NCBI GenBank assembly: GCA_032622095.1
Contig: CP136069.1
Coordinates: forward strand, 47,780,194 to 47,844,193
Reading direction: 5' to 3'
Source of the DNA: Siphonodentalium dalli
Taxonomy: Eukaryota > Mollusca > Scaphopoda > Gadilida > Siphonodentaliidae
Length of the DNA: 64,000 nt
Shown here in pieces: positions 36,050 through 49,000 of the stretch. Position 1 is the first letter of the stretch. Every line of letters starts with the position of its first letter. The translations under genes and the position numbers were made by a program. The notes under the pieces were generated by a model. That model was not told where the DNA came from. It ran no database searches and saw nothing but the letters and a program-made list of their open reading frames with translations.

Positions 36050-36474
36050 TATATGAACAACACCAGTCGTGGTAATATTTACCGAATTTTCAAACACGAC
36101 TTTGATTTTGTACCCTATCTCGATGTACTTAGCTACCATAACCGAACCCTCTTATGCAAATTCCGATCTAGTATAACCATAAGTTACCAATAGAAACGGG
36201 ACGGTGCCCGTCACGGTGGAACAATACCGACCGTGGTGACCATGCACACTTGCGAGTTATGCGATACAAGGGTAATTGACCAGTGATGAATTTCAATACC
36301 TTGTCGTGTGTAAACAAAAAATTATTAACGCCCGGAGCAGATTGTTACCAATGTTAACTTAGTCGACGCCCTAATACAATATTGATGAGTGATTTACTCA
36401 ATGACGACAATGTAACGCATCTCCGCAGTTTGTGGGAATTTATTAAGCTTGTAAATCGAGAAATGACCGAATAA

Positions 36475-37560
36475 CTCAGCTAGCCAATAGGTAGAACAAG
36501 CAATATCATAATGTGTCAAAGAATAGTACCGATATACGCATACACAGTTATTAATATATATTTATAAATATGAATATGTAAGCATATATAATAAATATAT
36601 TTATATATATATGTGCTTATATATGTGTACAGTATTGATATGTTACATTGTTACATATATGTATTGATGAAGGTTATGTAATGTATCCATAAAATTAAAC
36701 ATTTGTCATCCGGAAGTTAACATGCTTATGTAAATATTGTACATATTGTATCTCCATACCTATGCTATGTATAGATTTATGAGAAATAAAATGATTGAAT
36801 GCTAAATTGAACACAACATTTATTGGTTACAAAATTCACAACTATATGGCAACGACTTTCACAAAAGGAATGTGCATGTATACTGCACTAGATCTATTAT
36901 ATTAAACAAACAAAACATAATAAATAAAAAAAACACTACAATTCACGTATATTGTGTCAAACATGGAGGTATTTAAATATTATCGCTGTGTGAATAATAC
37001 TATAATTGTTACTCCATCGTTACTGTTATAGATATACATGACTGGTATTTAGAGACTCTGAATCAAAGTCGATCGCGATACGCGATACGCGAGAATACAC
37101 TATAACCGCAGACACCAGGGAATTTTCATAATTTCAGCGTCTTGTAAGAGCGAAATACACCCTTTAGAATCAAGCAGTAGCAAGCACTATTATATCAACA
37201 CCGTATATTATATGAATACTTCTCCGGTATGGAGTTATTACGCCACAAGTTGGTGTAAGCTGTTTTTCAGTTTTTGATAATCTATGGAGCAGTGAGCGAA
37301 TACATTGTGGGAGAATAGGTTTTTGTACCTTGCTCAATCGTACCGATAGAATCACGTAAATGCTGAAATTGTAATGTTAACGGCACCGTAAATAATATGT
37401 TCTTGAAAATATAACTCAAACATACCGATAGAGTCAGGACAGGCTGAAATTGTAAACTTAAAGTCACCGGTGTAATAATATGTTCTTGAAAATATAAATA
37501 ATCTGATAGCCTGAAAATAATGTATAACCCATTGGGAACCCCTGGTGTAGTGAAGTGAAT
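36475..37560. other. LINE 2 3' UTR then AT-rich DNA; no gene seen
   Basis: The AAATAAAATGATTGAATGC near 36785 may be the LINE 3' end. A TATATA-rich tract lies at 36540-36660. CTTGAAAATATAA phrases repeat at about 37397 and 37483. Confidence 0.4.
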
Positions 37561-38430
37561 TATGGGTAATTTTAATTGGAGCGCGCATGTCTGTTCTGTT
37601 GGAGACTTGGATTAACCGCCATCTTTTATTTTCTGGTCATCAAGTCAAAATTGTATCGTATACACAATGTGTTTGTACCGATGGATGTATCGCGACTCGA
37701 ACCTATGATCACGAAACGAGCAGAGTCGCGATATCTGATAGATGCCAGGAATTGTACATTCACTTCCAATAGTACAGATTCACTGCAATCTGCCGCGGAA
37801 ATCCCAAAATTGTAGGCTACTTTCATTTTCAATAGGATTTTCCACTTTCACTTTTCACTTTTACCACGCAAAGCGACCTTAGTTGACACATATATATGGC
37901 ACACTGGCTGAGTCCATGACAAATAGTTTATGTAGAATGCTGCTTTCGTTTAATTAAAGCTCACCTCGTTAAAACGCATGGCAATCGTATTTGTTTACAA
38001 ATTGCATTGGGTGCGACGATTTGCAGTAGGTCCCGATTTGTGGAGTTCACTTTGCGGAAGTCCCCGAATTCGCGGAGGTCCCCTAAAATGGGCGATATAT
38101 ATATATTTTAATGAGGGAACGGGTGCGTATATGTCAATTGATACGTATCTTAAACAAATAACGACACGATCACCATAATAGAGGTCTGTTCTATCACTTA
38201 GATATGCGCCGAGTTCACTTGTATTGTTTGATGGGACGTTCACCGGCGCCATATATATATGGAGAGGGTATCACCCCAACCTTCTGGTGTGCGGGATTCG
38301 GGTAATTTATAAGAGGATCACATATTTTATTCCCCCTATTAACTGATTGACCTATCAGCCCTATTACCTGGTTCTCGTGGTTCATGTCGTCACGTCGACT
38401 AGTGGGTAGCTTTTAGTACACACATATTCA
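37561..38430. other. overlapping small frames, none supportable
   Basis: Frames of 60-85 codons occur on both strands at 37576-37832 and 37978-38252, but no domain, splice pairing or codon signal separates them from chance. An ATATATATATATTTTA tract lies near 38095. Confidence 0.3.
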
Positions 38431-38436
38431 CGATGG

Positions 38437-38880
38437 GGCTTCGAGTTGATGAGTATCACGCATTCAAAAGGCTGAGCCGATCGCAAACAGAAACGAGAAA
38501 AAAGGTAATAAACTAAGATATGATATTTAGTATGTTGGCAGCTATATACATGCATATGATATGCTATTTAACAAGCTGATACCTTTTTTTTTGTCCACAA
38601 TTGTTTGCTCTAACATCTGCCCAAAATTGTCAGTCGAAGGATTCTCCTAGATGTATGGATTGGTGTATTCCACAAACCTCCAACTGGCAACTTTGGTCAG
38701 AAAACTACTGAGTATTTCCGAACAAATTAAGTATCAACTTACTTTAAAAATAAACTAGCACATGCTTGTAATAGTCAAAATGGAATGTTTTGTGTCAGTT
38801 CCTCGTGTAGTATGTTTTTGTGTGTGTGCAATCGCCTCGGCCATTTTGAATGCTTAGTACTCATCAACCTCGAAACCACG
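38437..38880. repeat. inverted-repeat segment, ~440 bp
   Basis: CTTCGAGTTGATGAGTA...GCATTCAAAAGGC at the left is mirrored by GCCATTTTGAATGC...TACTCATCAACCTCGAAA at the right. It may be a MITE. No target duplication was resolved. Confidence 0.55.
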
Positions 38881-39401
38881 TGATTCTCCGGCGTGCTATT
38901 ACTATATATCGGTCGATTCCGTTATACGTCAGCCTGTGGCAGGATGTGCGGCAATTATACCCAAATTCAACAGACCGATAAATAATATTTTCTGCCAGTT
39001 TGTATTAAACAAAGAACACGCATGCATGTTCCTACAATTACAGTGTTATTGCTATTAAATATCTACAAATCCGTAAAGAACGTACGTCAAATGACGTTCG
39101 CCTCAACCATGAAATAAAAGCACCACCACCCAGTCAGTACAAACAAGTCCTGTATATATGTGTCGAAATAAACATTTTGAGCCTGAATTTTTTAATGCAT
39201 GGATTCTAGGAAGAGTTACGTGTAATAAACACATAATGATACGTGTATTAATGGGTTGTTTGATACGGCACGTATGCCATCGCGGAAGGATATAACATAT
39301 ATAGCACCAAATAGGACGGAATATCGCCAGCGTGATATATCAGCTAACACGACCGATCGATCGTTATGACATCAGCACACGTCCGACGGGTCGCCATGAC
39401 A

Positions 39402-40089
39402 TCAGTACACACGGTCGGATATGGACCGACAGAAGCGTTCGGTGTATATGTCCGGTGGCACTGTAGAATGATCAGCACAACATAACAAATTCCTAGTAAA
39501 TCGTCCCAAACGTTGCCGGCATTCATACTTCGTCAAAATATCCACAATTCCTAAATAATATCTAACTTCCGGTCCGTCTATAGCGTGAATGCCGTTTCTT
39601 ATATTCGGCAGCAGTCTGCGGTTCTCACCATGGAAATTGTCCACATAATCCTCATCCACAAACGAGAGGACGCAACCTCGACCAATGTCCCCACGCTTTG
39701 GGATTACGTCACTCGGTTTGGTTGTTACGTCACCCTGATTTGTTGTGACGTTACTCGACATTGGTGTTGCGTCACTTGGTTTGTAAACAGCGTTCCCTGT
39801 GTCCGTGTTTATGACCCCGTGCTTTGGGGTTACGTCACTCGGTTTTGTTGAGACATCACTCGTTTTTGTTGTGACGTCAATTGGTTTTGGCGTGACAACA
39901 CTTGATATTGGTGTTACATCACATGGTGATTTGGAATTATTTTTCGTTCGGTTTTCATCGGAACTTTGCGTATTCACCGATTTCAGTTCTATGGCTCCAC
40001 CGGAAATGTGGACCCCGTTCTGACCACATCCACTGTGTTTCTTCACTGGGCTGTTTTCAGCTCTGGAACCCAAAAGCAATATTTGGGAC
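39402..40089 (-). CDS. PIP5KL1: PIP5KL1-like exon 6 (terminal): variable loop + C-terminal lobe
   Basis: Acceptor TATATTCCAG|G; its first base completes the CGG started in exon 5. The first half is polar and holds a minisatellite of about ten Thr/Asp/Val-rich repeats (DVTTKPSDV-type). Then RRLLPN, DGPEVRYYLGIVDILTKY, HSTVPPDIYTERF and ISDRVY-stop. The conserved DGPE...GIVDIL and YxxRF match PIP-kinase C-termini. Paralogous copies of this exon alone occur at 12482, 16089 and 27345. Confidence 0.88.
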
Positions 40090-43000
40090 CTGGAATATAA
40101 TTAAGGTGTGGCTGAGTAATACGTGGTTTATACGTCGATGATGTCGATTTTCCTGCGCGTGAAAATAAAAGGTCGTCCGTATGAGGGACCGCTTAAAAAC
40201 GCTAGTTCAATACATAATCACACAATATGTAAGTGCACAATATATGTTTAAGCTGTTCACAGCGCTAATCATATCTCATATCCATAATTTTCCAAATTTA
40301 CGCACTACATGTCTAATGAAGCTACATGTATATCAAACATAACCTGCTCATACATCTATATAGGCCTATAGTTGTACAACATATAGGTCTTAGAAGTCTA
40401 TTAAAGCTAACCATACCTTGTCTATATGCCCCTGGCTGCTAGAATAATATAAAGCTTAACATTCCAACACCGCCTAAGCTTACATACGAAAGCGCATTAG
40501 GGCCATTCGAAACACCACCGCACCCCAAATATAAAAATACACAATTCGCTATATAACAACTTGCAAGTCTTTATAACGACTTCCAAAAACTCGATATAAC
40601 GACATACATTATAACGAGTTGAAACTCGCTATAACAAGTTGTTGGAAGTCGTTGTAACGACCTGTAGAAATAAAAACAAGTCGGTATAACGTTGAGAGAA
40701 AAATTTACAAGTCGTTATAACGACCAGCATGTCGTTATAACGAGTTGTTGGAAGTCGTTATAACGACTTGTAGAAATAGAAAACAAGTCGTTATATATAA
40801 TTTACAAGTTGTTATAACGACTTGTTTTTTATTTCTACAATTCGTTATAACGACTTCCGACAACTCGTTATAACGACCTGCGTATCGTTATAACCAGTTG
40901 TATATTTGGGGATGCGATGTACAGTGTTTCGGTGGTCCTAATGCGCGTTCGTACCTCAATTTACTAGCTTCCAGTAACAACCACATCTTCATATTCACAT
41001 TTATTAATTAGCTATAGGTTATCGACCGCAATAAGTAGAACGCTACCCGCGTCATAAGTAACAAAAAGTCGGCCAATAAGTAGAAAACGCGGCCAATAAG
41101 TAACAAAAAGTCGGCCAATAAGTAGAAAACGCGGCCAATAAGTCAAGGTAACGTAAATGACGTCATACGTAATTAGCTGGATCGGCCAAGAATATTGGGT
41201 CGACGGAAGATAATTATATTGCAGTTGATTTCGTATGAATTACGGACAGTCACTGTTTTTGGGAGTAAATATACATGTACGTGGATGAACTACATGTATC
41301 CGTATCAATATCATTCCCAGTGGAAACTGAAAGTACTGTGCAATCGCTGCAAGTTCTTCACAAAGTTCACAAGAATAAAAACTGTTGGAATAATTGTTAA
41401 TTTAATAAAACACACAAAGGTATATCTCTGTTAATATATTCATCCTGTGAAACAATTATTGCCATTGTTGCTAATTAATAAAATACTTATTAATTGGTTG
41501 TTTAATTAATAACATATAATATCATGCAGCTGTTTTCCGTGGAAGAGGGACTCCCACGAGGTCAATAACGTGTGGCACGATCCCTTGTGCAATCATGTCT
41601 CTGACTGTAATCCTAGGCGTTCATGTAATCAATGTATACTTGGACCACAGTAGATTATGCCATGAATATCTACTCTAGATACGCCCATAGAGATCATATT
41701 CCACCAGTTTAAAACATGGGAACTGTTTAATTTTGTGACTATACCATTGAAAACAGTGCAGGTAACAGTGCAGGTAATGTTTCTGTTGTTATTACCAGTT
41801 CCTTCATAATGTATTTCACAGTAGGGGCAGGTACCAACTCGAAATTGCATGATTTAAGTGACAATTTGAGCGATTTTTCTTTGCGTCGCTTGCAATTAAT
41901 TCAATGTTTATTGCGATATCGGCTCATAAATATCACAGAATCGCATGCAATATCGAGTTAGCACAACCCCCTAATGTGAAGATGATTATTTAGGTAATAA
42001 CAAAGAAATGCGTTCACTGCTTATGTGTACAATGCTATAACGTTCCCTGTTAGAACGAGTCAAAACTTTTACAAAATTCCCAGGTTTTCTACTGGTGGAA
42101 TATGATCTCTACTGCATGGCGTATCATGGGTAGACATTCATGGCATGATCTAGGATCACAATAAATATGTAAAACATTGGTATTCATAATTTCACTCACT
42201 CTATCATATCAATTATGCTGATTGGAGGTAATAAAATTGATTGGTTGGTAGAAGTAGCACTAACCGTTGCATGCGTTGTAGCAGCGCGTATAATGAAGAC
42301 CTTTTCTCTCCTGACTGCAGATTTTGTTCTCCCACCAGGAGACTGTAGTCCTGAATACCCAGTTCCTTCAGGAAGTAAGCATCCGTGCGCAGCTGACTAA
42401 CAAACCACTCTCTTTGCGTAGCTGAAAATATGGGTCTAGCTTAGGGCTGATCGGTCACCAAAAAAACCTTACTACGATAGAACAGCATTTGCTGTGCTAC
42501 CTTGAAGGGACTTAGACTGGTGGTGCATCACCCTCCCAAATTTAGGTAAAATATTCAAAAGTTGGACATTATGCCACTAGGCTTGGTACTAATACTAACT
42601 TTCTTCTTCACTTTGGGTGTCCAGTATTTTGATTTTTGTTGAATGCGAGTGACAATTTAAATTCTTTGAAAAAGTCCTTTAGTGATTTTTCCAATCATTT
42701 CATTAGCCGTAAAACCGTCAGGAATATAAGAAAGGGACATTGACAGCACAAATCGACGGTATTCAATGTGTCGTTCAAAATTCATTGGTACTCATAGTTT
42801 CCAAAGAAAACCTGGCTATATATGCAATAGTTGAATTATCCAATAACAAAAGTGTGTGTAGCTCAGGACTGAACGGTCAAACACATTAATAGAACGACAG
42901 AACAGCTTTTGTTTGCTACGTTGCATGGATGCAAAGACAGATATGTGTGTCTCACCCCTCCCCAATATTGGTAAAAGCTTAAACAGTTGGACATTATGTG

Positions 43001-46000
43001 TCTAGCTTGGGGCCAGCCGATCGATCTCAAACTCCTTACTGTAGTACGACAGAACACTATTTGCGGAGCTACATTGATGGACGCAAAGACAGGTGTTGTG
43101 TCTCATCCCTCTCGTAATTTTGCCTAAACGTTCAAGAGCAACAGATGGACAATTCATGCCTGCCACAACATTGGCTGGAAAACTTAGACCAACAGCATAG
43201 GTTGAATTAACCAATATTAAATTTGATATTTTAGACTAATAGTCGAATATTTCCCTACTTCAACCGTCTTTCGGTCAAATGAATGAATTTATAACCATAT
43301 AACTGTTAGGTCGAACATGATCTAACAGTTGGAACGCTTGAGGCAGCAGTTGGAAAATTGTAACCCAATGAGTGGGCGAAAATGGAATTGATCATACCTG
43401 GACATTTGTGTCTGCTTCAATTGGGGGGGGGGGGGGGGGATTTGCACACCCCTCAACAGAAGCCCTCTAACATCGTCCATATATGCTACCATTATATTTA
43501 CCCCAGATTCTAGCACATTGCTCACTTTTCTATTGAAGAGTGTTTATATGAATCACGTAAAGAAGATATAACTGTATTGACCACTGTTAAGTAAGTTAGT
43601 AATATTTATTTATAGTCATTATTCATGGGACATGAGACTTTTTTGGTGAAGGTATACATACGTCTACGGTATGTTATGTACAGGTATGTATCCAACAATT
43701 GTTGACATATGAATTTGCTACTTTTTCTTGTATTTAAGGGCCAGAAGCACATTTTTCATAAATCCAGGTAAAAATTGCAAGACTTTTTAAACAAAGAATT
43801 ACTTTTACCTATCTAGCGAAAATTCTTTAATTTCACAAATCATCATCCTAACTGTATATAAGACATGAATTATTATTAAGAAAAGACAAACACTGTGGAT
43901 TTCAAAACATTTGAGAGGTCAAAAATATTTTCCCTGTTTTGTTCCTTCAGGTACCAAGAACTGCTAGCATAATGAATAGTTTCACACAATAATCGAATCA
44001 CCAAACAGCTTGCTATTGTCTAGGCTCTGTGAGAGGAGAATTAATTTGTGACATACTGTTGAGTTAATTTTTAATTCCATGATATAACATCATACCCCCA
44101 TACATTGCAAAGTATAAAGCAGCCACATATGTTCAGCCCAATTGATATGCATGCGAGTCCACTCACGTAGGGACAATCGAATAGAAATAGGTCACGGTAT
44201 TTAGACCTATGACCTAAAACTCATCTCAGCCCAAATGGTTATTGATCAGCAGACAAGACATGAATATTCTCAAATATAGAACATTATTTTTGGGTGGTTG
44301 TCTTTTGATGGAAATAGTTATTTCTTGTGTCAAGACAAATTGAGTCTCCTCTCATGATCGTCAGATATGATAGCATGGATATAAGAATTGCACATTTAAA
44401 CAGTTATGTCTTACATAAGTTCTTGGTACCATAGTAAATTGGGTTTCCAACTGGTTGTCGGTTCTTAAATATTGTGTCACAATAACCACTTGTACCAGAC
44501 TTCAAAAAGAAATTCCAGACAGATTTTGAGATAATCCATTTGGAAATATTAGGAATTTTTTGACAAAACGGGCGTTTGACCATTAACCTATACATAGAGC
44601 ATATGCTGCATGTAAGATACATGCAAGTTGTTGAATTGTATTTTTTTTTCTTCTCATACACAATCAGATATATCCACAATATTTGATTGTAAATTAAATG
44701 TACAATTAAACGGGACACGCATGGCTGTGATCAGAAAACATATAGTGGCATACGGGTGGGTTTAACCGACAAACGACCTGAATACTGTAACCACGTCAAT
44801 CGTCAGCCCTAAACTAGCCCAAAAGCGTCAATCGCGGCGACATGTCCGAGTCCAAACGATACGTGTAGCGAGGGGCCTTGCAGTTTGGTCTGAGTTGTGT
44901 GTATTTCTGCAGTTTTTATTGTTGACAATTCCTCTCTTCATTCAATCTGATCTCTCGCATTATTTTCCGTTCTTAAACTATCGAAGTTAAACGTTCCGAT
45001 TTTCAGAATTTCTTAAAGGGGACTGTGCATAAATCCAGCCATTTATGGGAACATTTCATACTATGCTATACCAAATATATGGCTTGAGCCATAAACCAAT
45101 ATTCATTATAATTACCATGTTGTTTACATTGTTCATGGAGTACATACGTGTATTTTTGCACTTAAAGTGGGCTCAAATTCATTAATTTGCTGCACATATT
45201 CTGTTGAGTATAGTAGGAGATGCCCCCACGAATGGCTTGATTTTGGTACAGACCCCCAAGCCAATTTCCGGCTACAAGGCAAAACATGTCGGTTTAAACT
45301 AAAACAAACAAAAAAACTCACCGAGATTAATGACTTCGTTTTTGAAGTTTCCATCCTTCAGAACGACGAAACATGCATGTTCACCCTTCGGCACCTAAAA
45401 TAAAACTATGTACATAACACCATGTAATGGGGTTCCGTCAAATACCCTTGACATCTTCCATATATCCATGTGGGACGGTACCATAACATTTGTATACGAG
45501 TTACACATATAGAGTAATGCGAGTAAATGTACATGTACTGTAACGTAAATAGTTAGCACATAAAATAAAACCAATATCATGAATGAATCTGACCCATGGA
45601 TTAGTGCAAAAGTACACCCATGTGCTCCTTGAACGATACAAACACCACGGCAATTATAATCAACCCGAGTTTATGACTCGACTCATTAACCCATTTTCAT
45701 TATAATTACCATGCTGTTTGTATCGTATTCATGGCTCAAATTCATTCATTTGTTGCATATATTCTGCTGAGTATAAATGGCTGAATTTAGTGTACAGTAG
45801 CCCTTTAAGAGGGAGGTAAAGTTGCAATATTTAAATGGGGTATTCAGTGTTAATTTTCAAGACAAGATTACACAATATTTACAAACCGTAGAATAATACT
45901 CCATGTCTTGTTGTAATGTTTGAGCATATCTCCAGTGACAACGGTGACCTACTTTTTGTAATAATGTTCAATAATATCCAACCTTCGCGTTGTCACTAGA

Positions 46001-49000
46001 TAAGTCTTCAAACTTTACAAAGAGGTATGATATGGTCATCTGCGCTTTATAAGGTTTGATCAATCTTTTCTCAAAAATTAACACTGAATTCCCCGTTCAA
46101 ATGCTGCTACTTTACCTCCCTCTTAATCGAAACAAAAAAAGTTATTTGTGAAATATAAATGGGTTGGATACGATCCGACACTAACCTTTTGATGCCTGCC
46201 GCATAAACACCCCTTCAGGTCGTACCGCCTCTCAATCCTCTCACTTGGGTAGAATATATTTTGCATCACTAAAATGTACTTCTGGAAATGGAAAAGATCG
46301 GGGAATACTTTCATTTTATCAGTTTGAGATCACGTGACGAGATGGTCACATGACTATGTGTATGAACACGCGGTCAAGATTGAGAGAGCGATAAATCGCC
46401 TGATCACGAGAGAGGTATAGATCGCGTGAATGAGAGAAATATTTCACGACTACGGTGGATATTTCCAAATCAGAATGCATAAAAAATGATAATTCACAAT
46501 ATAGTCTCGGTGCAACATGCACTTATTCAAATGGAAATTTTCTGGGATAGTTGGTGATATTCAAATGCATAGGACATTTCGCATGACGTTCAAAATCAGA
46601 CAACCCGGACGTCATTGTTTCCGTGCAAACAGTATAAATTTCAGTCAAAATTAGTAATAATATGTTATTACTTGCTTTAAAGGGACACTGTACTCAAATG
46701 TTGTTGTTGGTTTTATATATTCTCGTAGTCGTAGAATAAGCTAACAAGATTTCCATTATGTGAAAGTCTGATGAGTGCGAAGTAATGTTACGGATGGCAG
46801 ATTAACCGGAACGCGAAAATACAAATTGTCGTTGTCGAGTAATTTTTGTACAGTTTTCACGCAAATGTATGAAATAAATGTTGTAGTATATGCATAATAG
46901 TCCCAGATACTCATTTAGGGCGCGTAAACATGGCGGGCAAGAAAATATCAGGTATGCCCCATGTGACTTACTTGACCAATGAAATAAATAATACAGGAAC
47001 ATATCTGACGAAGGCAGCGCGCTGATATTTTATCGCCAGTTGGTGATATGTGTTCACCTTGATTGGTGGCCATCGGTATCTGTTAACTAATCTCTATAAG
47101 GGACACGCTGGAACCGTTCACGCACTCGAGTTATGATCCGTCAATATTATCGCCTGTTTCAATAATTAACTTCGTAATTCCATTTTGGATTGTTTGACAT
47201 AATCGCTGAGCTATTATATGGATATGTGTGGGGACGTATATCTTTTGAGGGTTTCCGCTGACGGAGGATGTCCATGAATTTTCAACTGCACCCCCTCTTG
47301 AACCGGGCCAAAGACCCAAGATCACATAATTTAATTTGAACACCTCCCATCGTCTTTGAATTTCCGATCTGGTACCTCACATGCCTTGAATTTTGACTGG
47401 ACACCGGGGAGGGAGGGGCCTAGAAGAAATTCCAAACCAATATTTTGACCAAAGTAGAAAGAAATGCAAATGTTGGTCTAAAACCACTAATTCCACATAC
47501 ATGAATGGTTGAAAAATCAGACTACCAGAACAATTTCAAGCTATTGTTGGTGTGAAATTTCCAACTAATATTGTTTCCAACTGGAGAAAACTTTGACCAT
47601 AGTTGGCGGGGGTCTCATGTCCCCACATGCACCCATGTAATTTCGGTAACGTAATATACACCACAGCCCCATGAACCAAGCAACATTCTCTTGAAAACTT
47701 CATATGGGGTCTCAATGGGGGTGGGGTCATCCGATTTGCCACAAAACCATAATAACTTTTGTCACCCCACATATGCATGCACTATGAAATTATAACATTT
47801 CCAAATTTCCAAATAACGTGACCACTTTCTCATTATGTAGAAGGTTTTCTCATTATGTAGAAGATCTTTATGCATGAGATCAGCAACGTTGCTACAGGTC
47901 GGCGGGTGCCTCATCCCACCCGACTTCGGTAATACATGTCAACAGTTGGAAATCTCACAAAGCTATGAATTGCCAAAATGGACTATAGGTTATTTACCGG
48001 ACGCAATTCACTGGAACCAGCATGACTAATGTCGGTCTGATTGAGCTCAACCAACGCCGTCTAAACCGCCGCGTTCTCACGGGCGTAATCTTTGCAACAA
48101 GAAAATGTCAGTGTGAAATTTTACCTGATATTTTCTTGCAGATATTTTCTTGCAGCTTCATGTGTACGTGCCCTTAAGTTATTGTATATTCACTAGTCAG
48201 TGCATGAGTGGCTTGAGTTTACGACCCATATATGAACATAATTATTTACACGATCATGTGTGCCACGATTTTCTCAATCCACTATCCGTCAATTACTTTG
48301 ATTACATATTGTACACGGAAATTCGTAATTTAATTTATGGCCCCAGCCATAAATTAAATTTATATCAAATTATTAACTTTGATTTTAAGATAACCTATTA
48401 ACATGCATGGACGTTTACATAATACAGCTTCGGCTCAAATTACTTATTTTTCTATATAATATCGATATTAGATCGTTGTTAATATCGGGAATTTATTGAA
48501 AATGGCGTACAATACCCCTTTAACTTCAAGTTGGTTGATTTATTTATTTGTCGCTTCAAGATGAGGCAAATATTGAATGTTTCGATCAATACTGAGAGTC
48601 ATGGCGAATAGTTTAAAAACAGAATCTCAGCACATAACGGGTCCGTGAAGTTAGCACAACATTCAACATTCAACATTCGTTCAACATTCGCGTGAAGTTG
48701 GCACAACATTCAACATTCGTTCAACATTCGAATTTTCTTGTACATTTGTTTTTGAACGTGAATGGATTGAGTGGGTCGTATATATAGCACCCTTGTCAAA
48801 ATTAGAGTATTCGATACTTCGATGCTCATTTTTGAGCAATTTTAACATTCGATTTTTCTTGTACATAAATTGTTTTAATGTGAATGGATTTAATGGGTCG
48901 TATACATAGCACTCCTATCAAAATGAGTATTGGATACCTCGACGCTCATTTTTGAGCAATTTCAAATCACGCTCATTTCTGAGCAATTTCAATTCCGGGG

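Larger units (their letters stand above)
34012..36474 (+). pseudogene. LINE 2: RT to C-terminal end, degenerate, carrying two insertions
   Basis: Frame-shifted pieces in order: RQGVYLSPLLFSL; LYADDTVVMSDTPKSLQSQL; KAMLVDKATMLMYSIIGKSR (34560-34615); after the first insertion, a QLDLFDTHVEP-like stretch and GVWGYCDNDI (35150-35230); after the second, GNIYRIFKHDFDF, YLDVLSYHNRTLLCKFRSS, CELCDTR; finally LRSLWEFIKLVNREMTE with a TAA at 36472-36474. This is the finger/palm-to-C-terminus layout of a jockey/CR1-like non-LTR element abundant in invertebrates; the clade was not tested. Many stops and frameshifts show it is dead. Confidence 0.85.

Noticed and set aside
39585-40141. Plus-strand frames with Val/Thr/Cys-rich repeats
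   Set aside because: Antisense of the coding minisatellite in the terminal PIP5KL1-like exon.
44404-44718. 104-codon minus-strand frame inside a PIP5KL1-like intron
   Set aside because: No kinase motif, splice sites or repeat homology; the phases of exons 4 and 5 join directly without it.
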